In this document: positions 36,202 through 46,196 of the stretch, one piece after another | Layout: each line of letters starts with the position of its first letter | Position numbering within the stretch: position 1 is the stretch's first letter | Assembly (NCBI GenBank): GCA_027488255.1 | Contig: JAIYBZ010000029.1 | Span: 124,001-188,000 of the forward strand | Reading direction: 5' to 3' | DNA: 64,000 bases | Source of the DNA: Comamonadaceae bacterium | Lineage (GTDB): Bacteria > Pseudomonadota > Gammaproteobacteria > Burkholderiales > Burkholderiaceae_C | Translations under genes and position numbers: made by a program | Notes under the pieces: model-generated | What the model saw: only the letters and a program-made list of their open reading frames with translations | Database searches by the model: none | Told to the model about the DNA's origin: nothing

Positions 36202-37299
36202 TCAGGGCTTGCCAGCAGCGATGGGCGGCACCGCGTGCACCACGTCACCGCATTGGGCGCGATGCTGCAAGGCATGCTCCATCACCACCAAGGCCAACAT
36301 GGCCTCGGCAATGGGCGTGGCGCGAATGCCCACGCACGGGTCGTGACGGCCTTTGGTCAGCACTTCGGTGGGCTGGCCATTGGCGTCAATCGAGTCGCGC
36401 GCAATCAAGATCGAGCTGGTGGGCTTGATGGCAATCGACACCTCAATGTCTTGCCCCGTGCTGATGCCGCCCAACACGCCACCGGCGTTGTTGCCCACAA
36501 AACCCTCGGGGGTGAGCGCATCGCCGCCGGTGCTGCCCTTTTGCGTGACGCAGGCAAAGCCGGCGCCAATCTCTACGCCTTTGACGGCGTTGATGCCCAT
36601 CATGGCAAAGGCAATGTCGGCATCCATCTTGTCAAACAAAGGCTGGCCCAAGCCTGCCGGCACCCCGCGCGCCACCACGCGCAAACGGGCCCCGCACGAG
36701 TCACCCGATTTCCGCAAGGCGTTCATGTAATCCTCTAGCGCCGAGACATCGGCAACCGGAGCAAAAAACGGGTTGTTGGGCACATGGTCCCAGCTTTCAA
36801 AGCCAATGGGCACGTCGCCAATTTGGGTCATGCAGCCGACAAAGGTGGTGCCCCATTTTTCTTTCAGCCATTTTTTGGCCACCGCGCCGGCTGCAACCAT
36901 CGGCGCTGTCAGGCGGGCCGAAGACCGGCCACCGCCGCGCGGGTCACGCAAACCATATTTGCGCCAATAGGTGTAGTCGGCGTGGCCGGGCCGGAAGGTT
37001 TGCAGAATGTCGCCGTAATCTTTGCTGCGCTGGTCGGTGTTTTGAATCAGCAAGCAAATGGGCGTGCCGGTGGTGAGGCCTTGGTACACGCCAGAGAGGA
37101 TTTGCACCGCATCGGGCTCGTTGCGTTGGGTGACAAATTTGCTGGTGCCGGGGCGGCGGCGGTCGAGGTCGGGCTGGATGTCGGCCTCTGACAAAGGCAT
37201 GCCCGGCGGGCAACCATCAATCACGCAGCCGATGGCCGGGCCGTGGGACTCACCAAAATTGGTGACCGAAAAGAGATTTCCAAAGGTATTGCCGCTCAT
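36202..37299 (-). CDS. aroC: chorismate synthase
   Basis: [76 protein letters not shown]. Confidence 0.98.
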   Translation of the reverse strand: MSGNTFGNLFSVTNFGESHGPAIGCVIDGCPPGMPLSEADIQPDLDRRRPGTSKFVTQRNEPDAVQILSGVYQGLTTGTPICLLIQNTDQRSKDYGDILQTFRPGHADYTYWRKYGLRDPRGGGRSSARLTAPMVAAGAVAKKWLKEKWGTTFVGCMTQIGDVPIGFESWDHVPNNPFFAPVADVSALEDYMNALRKSGDSCGARLRVVARGVPAGLGQPLFDKMDADIAFAMMGINAVKGVEIGAGFACVTQKGSTGGDALTPEGFVGNNAGGVLGGISTGQDIEVSIAIKPTSSILIARDSIDANGQPTEVLTKGRHDPCVGIRATPIAEAMLALVVMEHALQHRAQCGDVVHAVPPIAAGKP

Positions 37300-37334
37300 G
37301 GGGGCTGATTATCCCAGAGCGGCCGGGGCGGATT

Positions 37335-37802
37335 TCAGAGCTTGACTTCGTCCGTTTCGTTGGACGTGCCATCGGGCCAATCGCGGATGTAGGCTTTGAG
37401 CATCTTGTTCTCAAAGTTTTGCCCGTCCACCACCGCTTTGGCCACGTCATAAAAGCTGATCACGCCCATCAACATGGCGCCGTCCATCACGGGCATGTAG
37501 CGGGCATGGTGCTCCAGCATCATGCGGCGCACATCGTCGATATCGGTTTCGCCGGTGCAGGTGATCGGTTGGGCGTCCATGGCATCACGCACCAAAGAAG
37601 CGCCCACTTGGCCGCCGTTTTTCACAATCTGCCGAATCACCTCGCGGAACGTCAGCATGCCCGCCAACGCCCCTTGGGTCATGACCACCAGGGAACCCAA
37701 GTCTTTTTCGGCCATGTCGTTCATGGCGCGAGCCAAGGGCTCGTCCGACTGCATGGTGAACAAGGTGCCGCCTTTGACGCGGAGAATGTCGCTGACTTTC
37801 AT
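37335..37802 (-). CDS. CBS domain-containing protein
   Basis: Two CBS repeats: EPLARAMNDMAEKDLGSLVVM... and TDIDDVRRMMLEHHARYMPVMDGAMLMGVISFYDVAKAV. Confidence 0.92.
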   Translation of the reverse strand: MKVSDILRVKGGTLFTMQSDEPLARAMNDMAEKDLGSLVVMTQGALAGMLTFREVIRQIVKNGGQVGASLVRDAMDAQPITCTGETDIDDVRRMMLEHHARYMPVMDGAMLMGVISFYDVAKAVVDGQNFENKMLKAYIRDWPDGTSNETDEVKL

Positions 37803-37917
37803 GGTGTGTCTCCTGAGGGTCGTTACGGGTTAATTTCGCTATCAATATAGCCCACAATGGGCGCCGAGCGTAAGGCCCAAAGCTTGCCTGACACTTTCTT
37901 TTTTTCGGAGACCTTTC

Positions 37918-39216
37918 ATGGCTGGTTATGGTGATCCCGGTTTTGACACTTTGGCCCTGCACGCGGGGGCCTCACCCGACCCGGTGAGTGGCGCCCGCGC
38001 CGTGCCCATCCACCTCACCACCTCGTTTGTGTTTGAGTCTTCTGACCAAGCCGCGGCGCTGTTTAACCTCGAGCGCCCCGGCCATGTGTATAGCCGCATC
38101 AGCAACCCCACCAACGCCGTGTTGGAGCAACGTGTTGCCGCCCTCGAAGGCGGCATTGGGGCGATTGCCACCGCCAGCGGACAAGCCGCTTTGCACCTCA
38201 GCATTGCGACCCTCATGGGAGCGGGCTCGCACATCGTGGCCTCAACCGCTTTGTATGGTGGCTCGCACAATTTGCTGCACTACACCCTGAGCCGTTTTGG
38301 CATCAGCACCACCTTTGTCAAACCCGGCGATTTGCAGGCCTGGAAAGACGCCATCCGGCCCAACACCAAACTCTTTTTTGGCGAAACCGTGGGCAACCCG
38401 GGGCTGGACGTGTTGGACATCGAAGCCATCAGCGCCATTGCCCACCAAGCCGGTGTGCCCCTGTTGGTCGACTCCACCCTCACCTCGCCCTGGCTGATCA
38501 AGCCCTTCGACCATGGGGCCGATTTGGTCTACCACTCCGCCACCAAATTTTTGTCGGGCCACGGCACGGTGGTGGGCGGCGTGGTGGTCGATGGCGGCAG
38601 TTTTGATTGGGAAAAATCAGGCCGATTTCCAGAGCTCAGCCAACCCTACGAGGGCTTTCACAACATGGTCTTCACCGAAGAAAGCACGGTGGGGGCATTT
38701 TTGTTGCGGGCGCGCCGTGAGGGCCTGCGCGACTTTGGCGCCTGCATGAGCCCGCACACCGCGTGGCTCATCTTGCAGGGCATCGAGACCTTGCCCTTGC
38801 GCATGGCCCGCCACATGGAAAACACCGCCAAAGTGGTCGAGTTTTTGGCCGCCCACCCCTTGGTGAGCCGCGTGGGCCATCCGCTGCTCGCCAGCCACCC
38901 CTCGCACGCCTTGGCGCAAAAATTGTTGCCCCGTGGGGCGGGCTCGGTGTTCAGCTTTGACATTCGGGGCAGCCGCGCACAGGGGCAAAAGTTCATCGAA
39001 GCTCTCAAGGTGTTTAGCCACTTGGCCAATGTGGGCGACTGCCGCAGTTTGGTGATTCACCCCGCCAGCACCACCCATTTCAGGATGACCGACGAGGCCT
39101 TGGTGGCCAGTGGCATCGGCCCCGGCACCATCCGTTTGTCGATTGGTCTGGAAGACCCTGCCGACCTGATCGATGACCTGAAAAAAGCCCTCAAGGCCGC
39201 GGAGAAAGCCGCATGA
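37918..39216 (+). CDS. O-acetylhomoserine/O-succinylhomoserine sulfhydrylase family (PLP-dependent, Cys/Met metabolism)
   Basis: DTLALHAGASPDPVSGARAVPIHLTTSFVF; YSRISNPTNAVLEQRVAALEGG; LVYHSATKFLSGHGTVVGG; VIHPASTTHFRM. Confidence 0.93.
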   Translation: MAGYGDPGFDTLALHAGASPDPVSGARAVPIHLTTSFVFESSDQAAALFNLERPGHVYSRISNPTNAVLEQRVAALEGGIGAIATASGQAALHLSIATLMGAGSHIVASTALYGGSHNLLHYTLSRFGISTTFVKPGDLQAWKDAIRPNTKLFFGETVGNPGLDVLDIEAISAIAHQAGVPLLVDSTLTSPWLIKPFDHGADLVYHSATKFLSGHGTVVGGVVVDGGSFDWEKSGRFPELSQPYEGFHNMVFTEESTVGAFLLRARREGLRDFGACMSPHTAWLILQGIETLPLRMARHMENTAKVVEFLAAHPLVSRVGHPLLASHPSHALAQKLLPRGAGSVFSFDIRGSRAQGQKFIEALKVFSHLANVGDCRSLVIHPASTTHFRMTDEALVASGIGPGTIRLSIGLEDPADLIDDLKKALKAAEKAA

Positions 39217-40031
39217 ACATCACCGTCCAAGGCCACAGCCTCTACGCCTACACCGGCGGTAAACCCTTCAACCCAGAGCTGCCCACGGCCGTCTTCATTC
39301 ACGGCGTGTTGAACGACCACAGCGTCTGGATATTGCAGACCCGTTACTTCGCCCACCACGGTTGGAACGTGCTGGCCATCGACCTGCCCGGCCACGGCAA
39401 AAGCGCCGGCGCACCGCCTGCCACCGTGCAAGTCGCGGCCGAGACGGTCATGGCGTTGCTAGATGCCCTGAACATCCAGCGCGCCGCCCTGATTGGCCAC
39501 AGCTGGGGCTCTTTGATTGCGCTCGAGGCCACGGCCCGCGATGCCGCCTCGCACCCCGGCCGCATTGGCCACTTGGTGATGGTCGGCACGGCCTACCCGA
39601 TGCGGGTGTCGCCGGCGCTGCTCGAGACCTCGGTCAGCGCGCCCTTCAAAGCCATCGACATGGTGAACCAGTTTTCGCACGCCACCCTGGCGCCACCGCC
39701 CTCGGCACTGGGCCCGGGCACTTGGCTGTATGGCGGTAGCAAAGCCCTGATGCGGCGCGTGCTGGCCAGCAACCCCGAGGTGAATGTGTTTCACACCGGC
39801 TTTTTGGCCTGTGACCGTTATGACGGCGGTGAAGCGGCCATGGCCCAAGTGAGCTGCCCCACTTTGTTTGTGTTGGGCAGTGCCGACCAAATGACGCCGC
39901 CCAAAGCCGCGCAAAGCCTGATTCAACAATGCGCTCAAGCCAAGGTGGTGTCACTGCCGGCGGGGCACTCGCTGATGACCGAAGCGCCCGAGGGCGTGCT
40001 GCAAGCCCTGAAAGATTTTTTGAAGCCATGA
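39213..40031 (+). CDS. alpha/beta hydrolase
   Basis: VFIHGVLNDHSVW; IDLPGHGKS; LIGHSWGSLIALEA; PAGHSLMTEAPEGVL; 4-bp overlap upstream. Confidence 0.9.
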   Translation: MNITVQGHSLYAYTGGKPFNPELPTAVFIHGVLNDHSVWILQTRYFAHHGWNVLAIDLPGHGKSAGAPPATVQVAAETVMALLDALNIQRAALIGHSWGSLIALEATARDAASHPGRIGHLVMVGTAYPMRVSPALLETSVSAPFKAIDMVNQFSHATLAPPPSALGPGTWLYGGSKALMRRVLASNPEVNVFHTGFLACDRYDGGEAAMAQVSCPTLFVLGSADQMTPPKAAQSLIQQCAQAKVVSLPAGHSLMTEAPEGVLQALKDFLKP

Positions 40032-41347
40032 CCTTTCCAATCACCCCCGCCATGACGCCGGCGCGGGCTCAAGAGATTGCCCAACAGCTGGATCTGCGCC
40101 AGTTGCCGCGCGATTTTTTGGACAACCCCTACCCGGTGTACGCCGCGCTGCGCGAGTCGGCGCCCATCAAGCGCATGCCCGATGGGTCTTTTTTTCTCAC
40201 CCGCCATGCCGATCTGGTGGCGGTGTACCGCGATGCCAAAGTGTTCAGCTCAGACAAGCAAGTCGAGTTTGGCCCCAAGTACAACCACGCGCCCTTCAAC
40301 CAAGCGCCCTACTGCAAGCCAGGCGGCGTGGCGCCTTTGTTTGAGCACCACACGCACAGCTTGGTGTTCAACGATGCGCCGCGCCACACCCGCGTGCGGC
40401 GCTTGATCATGGGGGCCCTCACGCGCCGCGCCATCGAAGCCATGGAGCCCGGCTTGGTGGCCTTGGTGGACAGCTTGCTCGACACCCTGCAAGCCAAAGG
40501 CGGTGGCGACTTGATCGAAGACTTTGCCTCGGCCATTCCGGTCGAGATCATTGGCAATTTGCTCGATGTGCCGCATGCCGACCGCGCGCCCTTGCGGGGC
40601 TGGTCATTGGCCATTTTGGGCGCCCTCGAGCCCGCCCTCAGCCCCGAACAAGAAATGCTGGGCAACCAAAGTGTGAGCGAGTTTTTGGCCTATCTGCGTG
40701 ACTTGGTGGCACACCGCCGAGCGCACCCCGGCGACCCCGAACACGATGTGCTGACACGGCTGATTCAGGGAGAAGACAACGGCGAGGCACTGAGCGAGGT
40801 TGAGCTGCTGCAAAACTGCATTTTTTTGTTGAACGCCGGACACGAAACCACCACCAACCTGATTGGCAACGCGCTCATCTGCCTGCAAGAGTGGCCCGCG
40901 CAACGCCAACAACTCATGGCCGAACTGCAAGCCGCAGCCAGCGAGGCCGAGCGAGAGACCATCTTGGGCTTGGCGGTGGACGAGTTTTTGCGCTTTGAAT
41001 CGTCCAACCAATTGGGCAACCGCCGGGCCTTGCAAGCCACGCAAGTCAACGGCGTTGACTTGCCCGAGGGGGCATTGGTCACGCTGTGCATTGGCGCCGC
41101 CAACCGCGACCCGGCTGTGTATGAGCACGCCGAGCAACTCCATTTGCGCCGAACCGGCAACAAACACTTGGCGTTTGGCTTTGGCGTGCACCAGTGCGCG
41201 GGCTTGAGCTTGGCGCGGCTTGAGGGCCGCATCGCCATTGGCCGATTTTTGCAACGCTTTCCCCACTACCAACTCAGCCAAGCGCCGGTGCGGGGCGGCC
41301 GCGCGCGCTTTCGGGGCTTTTTGCATGCCCCCTTCAGCACCCAGTGA
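40028..41347 (+). CDS. cytochrome P450
   Basis: I-helix LLNAGHETTTNLIGNAL; ExxR EFLR; heme motif FGFGVHQCAGLSLARLE; start reassigned to 40028. Confidence 0.95.
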   Translation: MTFPITPAMTPARAQEIAQQLDLRQLPRDFLDNPYPVYAALRESAPIKRMPDGSFFLTRHADLVAVYRDAKVFSSDKQVEFGPKYNHAPFNQAPYCKPGGVAPLFEHHTHSLVFNDAPRHTRVRRLIMGALTRRAIEAMEPGLVALVDSLLDTLQAKGGGDLIEDFASAIPVEIIGNLLDVPHADRAPLRGWSLAILGALEPALSPEQEMLGNQSVSEFLAYLRDLVAHRRAHPGDPEHDVLTRLIQGEDNGEALSEVELLQNCIFLLNAGHETTTNLIGNALICLQEWPAQRQQLMAELQAAASEAERETILGLAVDEFLRFESSNQLGNRRALQATQVNGVDLPEGALVTLCIGAANRDPAVYEHAEQLHLRRTGNKHLAFGFGVHQCAGLSLARLEGRIAIGRFLQRFPHYQLSQAPVRGGRARFRGFLHAPFSTQ

Positions 41348-41368
41348 TGCCAAGCCACAGGAGACCCC

Positions 41369-41668
41369 ATGTCACACGCCAGTTTTGCCGAGTTTTATCC
41401 GTTTTACCTGAGTGAGCACAGCCACCGCATGTGCCGCCGCATGCATTTTGTGGGCAGCACGCTGTCGCTGATTTGCCTCGCCATGTTGGTGCTCACCGGC
41501 AAGCCCCAATACTTCTTGTATGGCCTGTTGTGCGGCTATGGCTGTGCGTGGGTGGGGCACTTTGTGTTTGAGAAAAACAAACCCGCCAGCTTCAAGCGCC
41601 CGCTCTACAGCTTCATGGGCGACTGGGTGATGTACCGCGACATGTGGCGCGGCCGGGTCAGTTTTTAA
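41369..41668 (+). CDS. DUF962/Mpo1-like membrane protein
   Basis: FAEFYPFYLSEHSHRMCRRMHFVGSTLSL; HFVFEKNKPASFKRPLYSFMGDWVMYRDM. Confidence 0.88.
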   Translation: MSHASFAEFYPFYLSEHSHRMCRRMHFVGSTLSLICLAMLVLTGKPQYFLYGLLCGYGCAWVGHFVFEKNKPASFKRPLYSFMGDWVMYRDMWRGRVSF

Positions 41669-41686
41669 GCCGCCCAGCAGCGGCTT

Positions 41687-42943
41687 TCAGGCTGTGGCGA
41701 CTGGCCGGGGCAACAGCTGCGCCACGGCAATTTGGTCCAGCCCGGTCTGCACCCACACCGGGTCTGCGGCCGAAGCCCTGAGCACCAACAAGCGGTCGGC
41801 CAAGGGGCCCACCACGGCCTGCGCAGGGTCGATCAAGAGCACCTGACGGGCTTGTCCCTGGGCGTTTTCTTCGGTCAAGCGGCCCACCCAATCCAGGCTT
41901 TGCAAGACCTCTAACACCGGGCGCAACTCAGAAAGCTCGACATTCAGGCGCTCGGCCAGAGCATCGCTGCTCAAGCCCTTGTGCGCGGCGTCTTTGGCTG
42001 CTTGCAGCTCGGCCAAAATTTCTAGCGCCAAGCGAAAGCCCCAGCCGGCGCCCTCGGGTTTGCGCCACGCTTGACGGTCCAACTCGGGCAAGCTGGCGGC
42101 CAGCACCGCGCCCAACAAGACAATCAGCCAGGTCACATAAATCCAAACCAGCAAGATCGGCAAGGCCGCAAAGGTGCCGTAAATGACCGAATACGTGGGC
42201 ACCTGCGACAGGTAAAGGGCTAACAGCTTTTTGGCCAACTCAAGGCCCCCCGCCACCAAAAACCCCGCTGTGATGGCGTGCCGCCAACGCACCCGGGTGT
42301 AAGGCACATAAAAGTACAAACCACTGACACACGCGGTCAGCAACAAAAACTCAAAGCCATCTAAGAGCCACCGCGTGGAGCCCGGCAACACATCCACCAC
42401 ATCGCGCGAAGCCGTGATGACATACGAGGTGATGGCCAAGCTGCCGCCCAGCATCAAGGGCCCCAAGGTGATGGCCGACCAATACAACAACACCCGCTGC
42501 TGCAAAGGACGCTGGCGGCGCAGGCGCCAAATTTGTCCCAACGTGCGCTCGATGGTGACCATCAAGGCCACCGCCGTCATCAGCACCGCCACCAAACCCA
42601 CCGTGCCCAAACGGCTGGCCTTGCGAGAAAACTGGGTCACATAACTCAGCACTTGGCGGGCAATGCTCTCGGGCACCAAACTCTCGATCAGCCAGCGCTG
42701 AATCGAGTCTTGAAACTTGCCAAACACCGGAAACGCCGCAAACACCGCCAAACCCACGGCAAACAAAGGCACCAAAGCCAGCACCGTGGTGAAGGTGAGC
42801 GAACTGGCGCTGACGCCCAAACGCGCATCGCGAAAGCGCTCGGCCAAGACACGGGCCATTTGGCGCCAAGGAAAAACCGAAACTTCTTGCCACCAAAGCG
42901 CGAAATGGTCCGCCATGGTGGTCTTTGACAGAGGAGATTGCAT
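41687..42943 (-). CDS. YihY family inner membrane protein
   Basis: GVSASSLTFTTVLALVPLFAVGLAVFAAFPVF; PILLVWIYVTWLIVLLGAVLAASLPE; start chosen at ATG 42943. Confidence 0.9.
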   Translation of the reverse strand: MQSPLSKTTMADHFALWWQEVSVFPWRQMARVLAERFRDARLGVSASSLTFTTVLALVPLFAVGLAVFAAFPVFGKFQDSIQRWLIESLVPESIARQVLSYVTQFSRKASRLGTVGLVAVLMTAVALMVTIERTLGQIWRLRRQRPLQQRVLLYWSAITLGPLMLGGSLAITSYVITASRDVVDVLPGSTRWLLDGFEFLLLTACVSGLYFYVPYTRVRWRHAITAGFLVAGGLELAKKLLALYLSQVPTYSVIYGTFAALPILLVWIYVTWLIVLLGAVLAASLPELDRQAWRKPEGAGWGFRLALEILAELQAAKDAAHKGLSSDALAERLNVELSELRPVLEVLQSLDWVGRLTEENAQGQARQVLLIDPAQAVVGPLADRLLVLRASAADPVWVQTGLDQIAVAQLLPRPVATA

Positions 42944-42964
42944 GCCCGGTATGATGCCACCGCA

Positions 42965-43372
42965 ATGAACAAAATCACAGAAAACAACCCTGCTGGCGTC
43001 GATTTCACACGCTGGATGTCGGTCGGCAGTTTGCTCGGCCTGATCTTGTTGGGACTGGCTTGGGAGCTTTGGTGGGCTCCCTTGCGTCCCGGTGGCTCTT
43101 GGTGGGCCATCAAGGTCTTGCCCTTGTGCATTCCCTTGGCCGGCTTGCTGAAAAACCGCATGTACACCTACCGCTGGGTCAGCATGTTGGTGTGGCTTTA
43201 TTTCACCGAAGGCGTGGTGCGGGCCTGGGGTGATGCATGGCCTGCCAACGCCTTGGCGGGGGTGCAAATTGTGCTGTGCACCACCCTGTTTTTGGCCTGT
43301 GCGCTGCATGTGCGCATCCGCTTCAAGGCCGCCAAAGCCACTGGCGAATTTGTGCCAGTGCCCAAAGACTGA
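42965..43372 (+). CDS. DUF2069 domain-containing membrane protein
   Basis: LPLCIPLAGLLKNRMYTYRWVSMLVWLYFTEGVVRAW; divergent from YihY. Confidence 0.85.
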   Translation: MNKITENNPAGVDFTRWMSVGSLLGLILLGLAWELWWAPLRPGGSWWAIKVLPLCIPLAGLLKNRMYTYRWVSMLVWLYFTEGVVRAWGDAWPANALAGVQIVLCTTLFLACALHVRIRFKAAKATGEFVPVPKD

Positions 43373-43407
43373 GCGCCATTCCCGTTCACATTCACGTGAC
43401 CGTGCCT

Positions 43408-44838
43408 ATGCCCATCTCGGTGCCCCTGCTCGACCAATTGCGCGCCATTTGCGGGCCCGCCCACGTGCTGACCGCCGAAGACCCCGCGACCGACCTGAGC
43501 CCCTGGGAGCAAGACTGGCGCAAACGCGTGCGTGGCCGCGCCTTGGCGGTGGTGCGCCCTGCCTCAACCGCGCAAGTGGCCGAGGTGGTGAAAGCCTGCG
43601 CCGCACACCGCACGCCCATCGTGCCGCAAGGGGGCAACACCGGCTTGGTGGTGGGCGGCGTGCCCGATGCCTCTGGCCAACAAATCGTGCTCAGCATGAC
43701 CCGCATGAACGCGGTGCGGTCCATCGACCCCGACAACCTGACCCTCACGGTGGAGGCCGGCTGCGTGCTGCAACAACTGCAAGGTGTGGCGGACCAAGCG
43801 GGCTTATTGTTTCCCTTGAGCTTGGGTGCCGAAGGCAGCTGCACCATTGGTGGCAACTTGGGCACCAACGCAGGCGGCACGCAAGTGGTGCGCTACGGCA
43901 ACACGCGTGAGCTGTGTTTGGGGCTGGAAGTGGTCACCGCAAAAGGAGACATCTGGCACGGCCTGTCGGGTCTGCGCAAAGACAACACCGGCTACGACCT
44001 GCGCAACCTCATGATTGGCAGCGAAGGCACCTTGGGCATCATCACCGCCGCCACGCTCAAGCTTTATCCCAAGCCGGCCGCGCAACTCACCGCTTGGGCC
44101 GCCGTGCCCAGCTTGCAAGCGGCGGTGCAACTGCTGGGGCTGGCGCACCAAGGGCTGGGACCCTGCCTCACGGGCTTTGAAGTCATGGGCCAATTTGCAC
44201 TGAGCTTGGTCGACAAACACTACCCCCAACTGCGCGTGCCTTTGTGGCAAAGCACCCCGTGGTGTGTGCTGCTGGAAAACTCTGACCACGAAAACGAAGC
44301 GCATGCGCGCAGCCAATTTGAGCGCTTGCTCGAAACCGCACTCGAGCAAGGCTGCGTGACCGATGCCGTGGTGGCCGAAAACCTGAGTCAAGCGCAAAGC
44401 CTGTGGCACATCCGCGAAAGCATCACGCTGGCGCAAGCCGCTGAGGGCCTGAACATCAAGCACGACATCAGCATTCCGGTGTCGCGCATACCGGCCTTTG
44501 TGGCCGAAACCGATGCCCTGCTGGCGCGCGAGTTTCCGGGGGTGCGCATGGTTGATTTTGGCCACTTGGGCGATGGCAACTTGCACTACAACGTGCAAGC
44601 CCCCGAGGGGGTGGATGGCCCGACTTTTTTACGCGAGCACGAAGAGCGCGTGAACACCGTGGTGTTTGACCAAGTGAAACGCTTTGACGGCTCGATCAGC
44701 GCCGAGCACGGCGTGGGCGCCCTGAAAGCCGGCAAACTGCCGCACTACAAAGACCCCACAGCGCTGGCCATGATGCGCGCCGTCAAACAAGCGCTTGACC
44801 CAGACAACCTGCTCAACCCGGGGCGGGTGTTGGTTTGA
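43408..44838 (+). CDS. FAD-binding oxidoreductase (GlcD / D-2-hydroxyglutarate dehydrogenase-like)
   Basis: IVPQGGNTGLVVGGVPDASGQQIVLSMTRMN; GGNLGTNAGGTQVVRYGNTRELCLGLEVV; HLGDGNLHYNV; SAEHGVGALKAGKL. Confidence 0.93.
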   Translation: MPISVPLLDQLRAICGPAHVLTAEDPATDLSPWEQDWRKRVRGRALAVVRPASTAQVAEVVKACAAHRTPIVPQGGNTGLVVGGVPDASGQQIVLSMTRMNAVRSIDPDNLTLTVEAGCVLQQLQGVADQAGLLFPLSLGAEGSCTIGGNLGTNAGGTQVVRYGNTRELCLGLEVVTAKGDIWHGLSGLRKDNTGYDLRNLMIGSEGTLGIITAATLKLYPKPAAQLTAWAAVPSLQAAVQLLGLAHQGLGPCLTGFEVMGQFALSLVDKHYPQLRVPLWQSTPWCVLLENSDHENEAHARSQFERLLETALEQGCVTDAVVAENLSQAQSLWHIRESITLAQAAEGLNIKHDISIPVSRIPAFVAETDALLAREFPGVRMVDFGHLGDGNLHYNVQAPEGVDGPTFLREHEERVNTVVFDQVKRFDGSISAEHGVGALKAGKLPHYKDPTALAMMRAVKQALDPDNLLNPGRVLV

Positions 44839-44880
44839 TTTCTGCTTCAGTCAGAACTATAGCAAAACACCGCTAAATAT

Positions 44881-44909
44881 TTGCCATTCGCGAATGAAGA
44901 ATATAGAAT
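44881..44909 (+). promoter_or_regulatory. candidate promoter with embedded 12-bp palindrome
   Basis: TTGCCA - 17 bp - TAGAAT; perfect palindrome CATTCGCGAATG at 44885-44896; ATG follows at 44919. Confidence 0.55.
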
Positions 44910-44918
44910 CTCATCGTC

Positions 44919-45464
44919 ATGGCACAACCCAAATCCAACCCGCAAATCACTCTGCGTCCACAAGATGTGGTTGTGCTGCTGCGTCTGAGTCTTTACAAGG
45001 ACAAAACACCTGCCTATGCCACGATCGCTGAAGAGGTTCAGCTCACCGCGTCAGAGGTACATGCCAGTGTCAACCGTTCCCATTTGGCTCAGTTGGTCAA
45101 AAAAGACGCTCAAGGCAGGCCCACTGTTTTGCTAGAGCCACTGAAATTGTTTTTGTTCCATGGGGTTCGATATTGTTTCCCGCCCATTCGAGGCGAGATG
45201 ACACGGGGCATGCCAACGGCCCATGCCTGTGCGCCATTGGCGAGCAAAATTCTCAACAGCAACGACCCCGTGCCGGTCTGGCCCGACAAAAATGGAACCA
45301 TTCGGGGAATGACCTTTCAACCGCTGTACCCCACAGTACCAGAGGCGGCGCGTCGAAATTCTCAGTTGTATGAGTTGCTCGCGCTGACCGATGCACTGCG
45401 CGGTGGCAGCCCACGCGAAAGACTACTGGCCCAGCAGGAGATAGAGACCAGGTTCATGGGATGA
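44919..45464 (+). CDS. winged-HTH-like protein (candidate antitoxin/regulator of an NTase module)
   Basis: TLRPQDVVVLLRLSLYKDKTPAYATIAEEVQLTASEVHASVNRSHLAQLVKK reads as a wHTH; translationally coupled to the NTase gene. Confidence 0.6.
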   Translation: MAQPKSNPQITLRPQDVVVLLRLSLYKDKTPAYATIAEEVQLTASEVHASVNRSHLAQLVKKDAQGRPTVLLEPLKLFLFHGVRYCFPPIRGEMTRGMPTAHACAPLASKILNSNDPVPVWPDKNGTIRGMTFQPLYPTVPEAARRNSQLYELLALTDALRGGSPRERLLAQQEIETRFMG

Positions 45465-46180
45465 ACCCAATCGGTTCAAACGATCCCAACTTGATCATGC
45501 TGGATCGCGTTGCGCAGCATTTGGGAGCAGATCTTTGTGAAAACATGGTTTTTGTTGGCGGTGCTGCAGCCGGTCTGCTGATCACAGACCTTGCGCTCCC
45601 CCCCATCAGACGCACCGATGATGTAGATGTGGTCACGCCCGCCGAAGCCTTGCAAGACTTTCACAAATTGGAAGACCAACTTCGCAAAAGAGGCTTCACG
45701 CCAGACATGCGCCAAGAGGCACCAGTGTGCCGATGGCAGATAGACAACATCACCATGGACTTGATGCCCAGCAAAGAAGAAATCCTGGGGTTCACCAACC
45801 GGTGGTACGTCATGAGTGTGTCCACGGCCCAGTGGCACGAACTTCCAAGTGGCGCCCGTATCAAAGTCATTCGCGCCCCCGAATTCATTGCCACCAAACT
45901 AGAAGCATTTTGGGGTCGTGGGCGCAGCGATTTTTTACTCAGTCACGACATGGGAGACATCATCAACGTGATTGATGGGCGAGACACCCTCACTCTTGAA
46001 TGCCAAGAAAGTCTTCGCCCTTTGCGTCAATACCTGAGCTTGCAATTTCAAGCACTGATGAAAAAAACTGCGTTCATGGATGCATTGCCGGGGCATCTTC
46101 CACCCGACCCTGCCAGTCAGGACCGATTGCCCCTATTGATTGAGAGCCTAGAAAACTTGGCCGAACTGCCTTGGGACTAA
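45461..46180 (+). CDS. nucleotidyltransferase (AbiEii/MenT/DUF6036-like), candidate toxin
   Basis: VFVGGAAAGLLITDLALPPIRRTDDVDVV (GG...RxTxDxD); second motif ATKLEAFWGRGRSDFLLSHDMGDIINVIDGRD; 4-bp ATGA overlap with the HTH gene. Confidence 0.7.
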   Translation: MNPIGSNDPNLIMLDRVAQHLGADLCENMVFVGGAAAGLLITDLALPPIRRTDDVDVVTPAEALQDFHKLEDQLRKRGFTPDMRQEAPVCRWQIDNITMDLMPSKEEILGFTNRWYVMSVSTAQWHELPSGARIKVIRAPEFIATKLEAFWGRGRSDFLLSHDMGDIINVIDGRDTLTLECQESLRPLRQYLSLQFQALMKKTAFMDALPGHLPPDPASQDRLPLLIESLENLAELPWD

Positions 46181-46196
46181 GTACCAACAGCGTCCG

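Noticed and set aside
37803-37917. Possible riboswitch upstream of the metY-like gene
   Set aside because: Looked for SAM/SAH riboswitch-like cores and did not see a convincing match.
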